DNA from: an uncultured Oscillospiraceae bacterium
GTDB lineage: Bacteria; Bacillota; Clostridia; Oscillospirales; Oscillospiraceae
Assembly (NCBI GenBank): GCA_934597175.1
Contig: CAKTQR010000017.1
Span: forward strand, 1-45,391
Direction: 5' to 3'
DNA: 45,391 bases
How positions within the stretch are numbered: the stretch's first letter is position 1; every line of letters starts with the position of its first letter. Positions 41,390 through 45,391 of this stretch are shown here, one piece after another. Position numbers and translations under genes: made by a program. Below the pieces are notes generated by a model. It worked only from the letters and a program-made list of their open reading frames with translations. It was not told where the DNA came from and did no database searches.

Positions 41390-43723
41390 ATGGATAATAA
41401 AAGAGACAACAAGATCTATTACGCCGGGGACGAGTTCGACTTTGAAAGCATCATGCGTGAGTTCGGCAGCGACAGAGACGATATCATAACGGACTACGAC
41501 GAGACCAGCAAGCCTATCGATCTGAGTAACCTCGACGACATTCTCTCCGGCGGCATTGACGGCGACACGGGCTATGAGTATCCTCCGAAAAATGCTCCGA
41601 AGCCCGAGGAATACGGGTTCGACCCGTATCAGGTGCGCTATGAGTTTGAGTCCGGGGACACGGAGGGCGATGTGCCCTTTACCCCCGACTCGGTGCGCCG
41701 TGAGTTCGGCATAGACGAGCAGGACGCCGAGGTCATCCCCGAGGAAGAAAACGAGGAGGAGACGGAAGAAGCGTCCGAGGAGGATGTCATCGACAGCATC
41801 GTCGAGGATTTCTCCGACGGCTCGGAAAACGAGGCGACAAAGGTATTCAAGACCGTAAAGGACGATGATGTTATCGCCGACGAGGTCTCGGACGAGACCG
41901 TCACGGGCGACGAATATGCAGAAAGCGGCGACTATGAGGAAAAGGCCGATGAGCCCAAGCAAAAAAAGCCCGAGCGCCGCAAGGCCCGCTCGTTCGGCGA
42001 GCTGGTGGTGACGCCGTTTATCTCCGCCCTTGCGGTGATCGCCCTCAAGGTGCAGCAAAGCAAGCTGCCGTTCAGCTTCCCTGCCGACACCGACGAGGAG
42101 CTCGGCGAGGAGCTGCCGCCGGAAAAAGCATCGAGATTTTATGACAGCTTTATCGGCGGACTGGGCATCAGGATGCGCATATCTTTTGTGCTGTGCCTTA
42201 TCCTGACCTACATTTCCTTCGGGCTGCCGGTCACGGGCATGATGAGCACCATGGCGGTCAAAAGCGCAGTGTGCCTCATTCTGCTGCTCGCCGTCATGAT
42301 ATGCGGGCTCGATTTGATCACCGCCGGTCTTATGGCGATAGCAAACCGCAGGCCGAATGCCAACACGCTCATTGCGCTGTCGGCGCTGTTCTGCGTTATA
42401 GACGGATTTTTGGCGGCATGCGGCGTCAAGGGCACGAAGCTTCCCTTCTGCGCCGTGCCTGCGCTGACGATAGCGTTCTCGCTTTTGGGCTCGTACCTCA
42501 ACTGCCGCAGCAACAGGATAGTGTTCAACACCGTGTCCTCCTCCCGCAAGCCTTACACCGTCACCGCCGAGACCTCGGTCACCGGCGACGGCGTTACGAT
42601 ACTCAAATCCCGCATGAACACCAGGGGCTTTGTCCGCCGCACGGAGGAAGCAGGTCCGGACGAGACCGTTTACGGGGTCATGACACCGTATCTTGTAATT
42701 ATTGCACTTGTTTTAAGCCTCATTTCCGCAGCCGTGAGCAAGTCCTTTGCCCAGTTTGCGCATATTTTCTCGGGCATTTTCGTATTTGCAGCTCCGCTCA
42801 CGATACTGCTGACCTACCCGCTTGCAAACTTCGTTTCCGCCAAATCGCTTATCAGAAGCGGCTCGGCAATCGCAGGCTGGTCGGGCATTTACGACATCGG
42901 CAAGTGCCGCCATATGATAATCACGGACTTTGACCTTTTCCCCAGGGGCAGCGTCACCATCTCGCAGACCAGAATTTTTGCCGGAATGAAGCCGGAGAAG
43001 GTCGTGTCGCTGGCGGGCAGCATAATCGCCGCCTCCGGCAGTGCGCTCTCCCCCGCCTTTGCAGAACTCATGCAGCAGGGCAAGGGCAGCCTTTTGCGTG
43101 TGGAAAACTTCCGCTGCCACGAGGGCGGCGGACTTATCGCCATGGTCGACGGCGTTGAGGTATACTGCGGCTCGGCAAGCTTCATGCACCTTTTGGGCGT
43201 GCATCTGCCGGACATATTTAAATTCAAAAACTGCGTGTATGTCGCCGAGGGCGACACCATCTGCGGCATGTTCCAGATGGAGTACAGTCCCGTTGACAGC
43301 GTAAGGGACGCATTACTCATGCTCATGCGCTCGGATCGCCACCCCGTTTTCGCCATCCGTGACTTTAACATCACGCCGCAGCTTTTGTCCGTTAAGTACA
43401 ACATCCCGACCGACGGCTTTGACTTCCCGCCCTTTACGCAGCGGTACGAGATATCCGGCGCAGAGCCGACCGAGGCCAGCAAGCCCGCAGCTCTCGTCTC
43501 CCGTGAGGGGCTCGGTCCGTTCGTCCATCTTGCCGAGCATGCCAAGAGTCTGTACACGAGAGTGCGCATATGCGTCATGCTCTCTGTCATGAGCACGGTC
43601 ATCGGTATGATCGTCATGTTTGTCCTCAGCCTGAGCGGTCAGATGACCGCAGCAGCGGCGCTTTTGTTCCTGCTTATCTGGCTGATACCGGTGCTTATAA
43701 TCAGCTTTTGCTTCTCGGCATAA
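41390..43723 (+). CDS. Degenerate P1B-type ATPase-like membrane protein
   Basis: 777 aa. Residues 1-205 are a soluble, very acidic region with repeated Asp-Glu stretches. About eight membrane helices follow in the P1B order: four, a short loop where the A domain would be, two more, a large loop, then two at the C-terminus. After the sixth helix the sequence tracks P1B pumps up to IITDFDLFPRGSV (Asp513/Asp515), where DKTGT should be; later VYCGSASFMHLLG and GDTICGMFQMEYSPVDSVRDALLML mimic the P domain. The phosphorylated DKTGT, the TGE loop and the CPC ion site are all missing, so pumping is unlikely. Function unknown. ATG 41390 follows AGGAAG. Confidence 0.75.
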   Translation: MDNKRDNKIYYAGDEFDFESIMREFGSDRDDIITDYDETSKPIDLSNLDDILSGGIDGDTGYEYPPKNAPKPEEYGFDPYQVRYEFESGDTEGDVPFTPDSVRREFGIDEQDAEVIPEEENEEETEEASEEDVIDSIVEDFSDGSENEATKVFKTVKDDDVIADEVSDETVTGDEYAESGDYEEKADEPKQKKPERRKARSFGELVVTPFISALAVIALKVQQSKLPFSFPADTDEELGEELPPEKASRFYDSFIGGLGIRMRISFVLCLILTYISFGLPVTGMMSTMAVKSAVCLILLLAVMICGLDLITAGLMAIANRRPNANTLIALSALFCVIDGFLAACGVKGTKLPFCAVPALTIAFSLLGSYLNCRSNRIVFNTVSSSRKPYTVTAETSVTGDGVTILKSRMNTRGFVRRTEEAGPDETVYGVMTPYLVIIALVLSLISAAVSKSFAQFAHIFSGIFVFAAPLTILLTYPLANFVSAKSLIRSGSAIAGWSGIYDIGKCRHMIITDFDLFPRGSVTISQTRIFAGMKPEKVVSLAGSIIAASGSALSPAFAELMQQGKGSLLRVENFRCHEGGGLIAMVDGVEVYCGSASFMHLLGVHLPDIFKFKNCVYVAEGDTICGMFQMEYSPVDSVRDALLMLMRSDRHPVFAIRDFNITPQLLSVKYNIPTDGFDFPPFTQRYEISGAEPTEASKPAALVSREGLGPFVHLAEHAKSLYTRVRICVMLSVMSTVIGMIVMFVLSLSGQMTAAAALLFLLIWLIPVLIISFCFSA

Positions 43724-43730
43724 AAAAATG

Positions 43731-43759
43731 TTGATATAAGTTATTTTCTAGTGTATAAT
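43731..43759 (+). promoter_or_regulatory. Strong promoter of the EF-G-like gene
   Basis: TTGATA (43731-43736), 17-bp spacer, TATAAT (43754-43759). Confidence 0.8.
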
Positions 43760-43823
43760 AAATCGATTGCGTTATGAGCGATTTAATTAAACTTTATAAT
43801 ATATTTCAGAGAGGAAGCAACAC

Positions 43824-45391
43824 ATGAGCTACGAAACCAAGAACATCCGTAACATTTGCTTTATGGGTCACGGCAACAGCGGCAAGACCAGCCTTGCCGA
43901 AAGCATGCTGTTCACCACCGGCGCTGTTGATCGTCAGGGCAAGGTGACCGACGGCAACACCGTCTGTGACTACGACGCAGAAGAGATCAAACGCCAGATC
44001 ACTATCTCTACTGCAGTTGCACCCGTCAACTTCGGCGGATGCAAGATCAATGTACTTGACTGCCCGGGATACTTCGACTTTGTCGGCGATGTCCTCGCCG
44101 CCATCCGTGTCGCAGATACCGGCGTTATCTTCTGCTCGGCAAAGGACGGCATCTCCGTCGGTGCAGAGCGCAGCTGGAAGTACCTGAAGGCTGCCAATGT
44201 CCCCGCAATGTTCTACATCTCCAAGCTCGACGAGGAGCACGGTGATTTCTACAAGGTCCTCGGCGACCTTCAGGCAAAGTACGGCAGCATCGTCTGCCCC
44301 GTCGTCGCCCCCATGTCCGACGGTACGGGCGTTATCGATCTGGTACACAATGTCGCATACCAGACCAAGGGCGGCAAGACCGCAAAAGTTCCCGTCCCCG
44401 CAGCCGATGCCGACAAGGTAGCTGAGCTTCGTGAGGCTCTTATGGAGACCGCCGCAGGCGCATCCGAGGAGCTCATGGAGAAGTACTTTGAGGAGATGGA
44501 GCTTTGCGAGGCCGATATCGTGACCGGCATCAAGCTCGGCATGAAGGACCGCAGCGTCGTTCCCGTTGTCTGCGGTGCAGCAATGGCAAACATCGGCACT
44601 GAGGCAGTTCTGCAGGCAGTGTGCGACTATGTCCCCGCTCCCGATGTAGACCCCGCAGCACCCACGCTCGCATTCGTATTCAAGACCGTTTCCGACCAGT
44701 TCGGCAAGTACAGCTTCGTTAAGGTCATGGGCGGCAAGATCACCGCTGACATGTCCCTGCGCAATGTCCGTGCCTCCAGCACCGACAAGCTCGGCCGTCT
44801 GTACACCATCTGCGGCAAGAAGACCACCGAGGTCAAGGAAGCCTGCTGCGGCGATATCGTTGCCGTCGGCAAGATGGATTGGAAGACCGGCGACACCGTT
44901 TGCGATCCCAAGAACGAGGTCGAGCTTCCCCCGCTTGAGATGCCCGATCCCTGCTACTCCATGGCTATCTCCCCCAAGACCAAGGGTCAGGACGACAAGG
45001 TCGCAGGCGGCCTTTCCCGTCTGAACGAGGAGGATGTCTCCTTCACGCTCGTCAACAACGCCGAGACCCATCAGATGGTCATCTCCGGCGCAGGCGACAT
45101 TCAGGTCGATGTCCTGTGCGCAAAGCTCAAGTCCCGTTTCGGCGTTGAGACCGAGCTCAAGCCCGCCCGTGTCGCATACCGCGAAAAGATCAAGGGTCGT
45201 GTCGAGGCTCACGGCCGTCATAAGAAGCAGTCCGGCGGTTCCGGCCAGTTCGGTGATGTTTGGATCCGCTTCGAGCCGCAGGATGAGTCCGACGACATGA
45301 TCTTCGCAGAAGAGGTCTTCGGCGGCTCCGTTCCCAAGAACTTCTTCCCCTCCGTCGAAAAGGGTCTGCGCAACTCCGTCACCAAGGGCGT
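43824..45391 (+). CDS. Elongation factor G-like GTPase (EF-G-2 type), partial
   Basis: First 522 codons; the gene runs off the window. GAGAGGAAG precedes ATG 43824. GTPase motifs: G1 GHGNSGKT, a changed switch I (KRQITIS rather than RGITI), G3 DCPGYFDF and G4 SKLD. The canonical EF-G has DTPGH with a catalytic His, which is Tyr here, as in the EF-G-2/FusA-like paralogues. Domain II and a domain IV start (GRHKKQSGGSGQFGDVW) follow. It is therefore unlikely to be the main translocase; paralogues have been tied to recycling or stress, but this one is unassigned. Codon use looks strongly biased, suggesting good expression. Confidence 0.9.
   Translation, partial: MSYETKNIRNICFMGHGNSGKTSLAESMLFTTGAVDRQGKVTDGNTVCDYDAEEIKRQITISTAVAPVNFGGCKINVLDCPGYFDFVGDVLAAIRVADTGVIFCSAKDGISVGAERSWKYLKAANVPAMFYISKLDEEHGDFYKVLGDLQAKYGSIVCPVVAPMSDGTGVIDLVHNVAYQTKGGKTAKVPVPAADADKVAELREALMETAAGASEELMEKYFEEMELCEADIVTGIKLGMKDRSVVPVVCGAAMANIGTEAVLQAVCDYVPAPDVDPAAPTLAFVFKTVSDQFGKYSFVKVMGGKITADMSLRNVRASSTDKLGRLYTICGKKTTEVKEACCGDIVAVGKMDWKTGDTVCDPKNEVELPPLEMPDPCYSMAISPKTKGQDDKVAGGLSRLNEEDVSFTLVNNAETHQMVISGAGDIQVDVLCAKLKSRFGVETELKPARVAYREKIKGRVEAHGRHKKQSGGSGQFGDVWIRFEPQDESDDMIFAEEVFGGSVPKNFFPSVEKGLRNSVTKG

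Overview
The window looks like a chromosomal segment of an anaerobic Clostridia member (Bacillota), most likely an Oscillospiraceae/Ruminococcaceae-type gut bacterium. The reasons are a trimeric NAD-linked [FeFe] hydrogenase, many lipoproteins with Gram-positive lipoboxes, strong AGGAGG-type ribosome sites with frequent TTG/GTG starts, clostridial families (EFR1 ferredoxin-flavodoxin, Gx/NusG_II pair, PdaB-like deacetylase, FHA-FtsW) and moderately high G+C. The genus is an inference; no rRNA gene is present.

Layout. 1-3.4 kb: a leftward cassette (Crp/Fnr regulator, NitT/TauT-type binding lipoprotein, permease, ATPase) enclosed by ~190-bp inverted repeats. 3.8-8.0 kb: rightward hydC-hydB-hydA hydrogenase operon ending at a strong terminator. 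8.1-14.0 kb: a large DUF3298-like lipoprotein, a 62-aa protein, an ilvA-ridA pair, an XRE regulator and a leftward lipoprotein enclosed by two near-identical terminators. 14.1-19.6 kb: leftward glyA-rarD, a rightward membrane-anchored EEP-family hydrolase, leftward mrp plus a NifX-like protein with a Cys/His tail, and a leftward NusG_II/Gx pair. 19.7-25.3 kb: rightward FHA-FtsW, PBP, ABC-F ATPase and YdcF. 25.4-27.2 kb: a PdaB-like deacetylase, tRNA-Pro(GGG), a hypothetical gene and a broken small ORF.

27.2-36.8 kb is the most unusual part: one leftward run of six tightly packed genes. In transcription order these are a PqqD-like RiPP recognition element protein, a 1452-aa secreted fibro-slime protein, a 73-aa putative precursor peptide, an HPrK-like kinase, a secreted GH20 hexosaminidase and a radical SAM/SPASM enzyme. 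It resembles a RiPP (ribosomally made, modified peptide) locus with two large extracellular proteins built into it. Upstream lie a sigma-A-like promoter, a 28-codon upstream ORF and two identical 14-bp direct repeats set 21 bp apart, the geometry of LytTR-type activator sites. No transporter is seen in the locus.

37.0-45.4 kb: a leftward operon (rhomboid-like protein with zinc ribbon, anchored PQQ-like beta-propeller, EFR1 protein), then rightward rlmB-like methyltransferase, a degenerate P1B-type ATPase that has lost its catalytic motif, and an EF-G paralogue cut by the window end. Functions are from motifs read by eye; no database search was possible.
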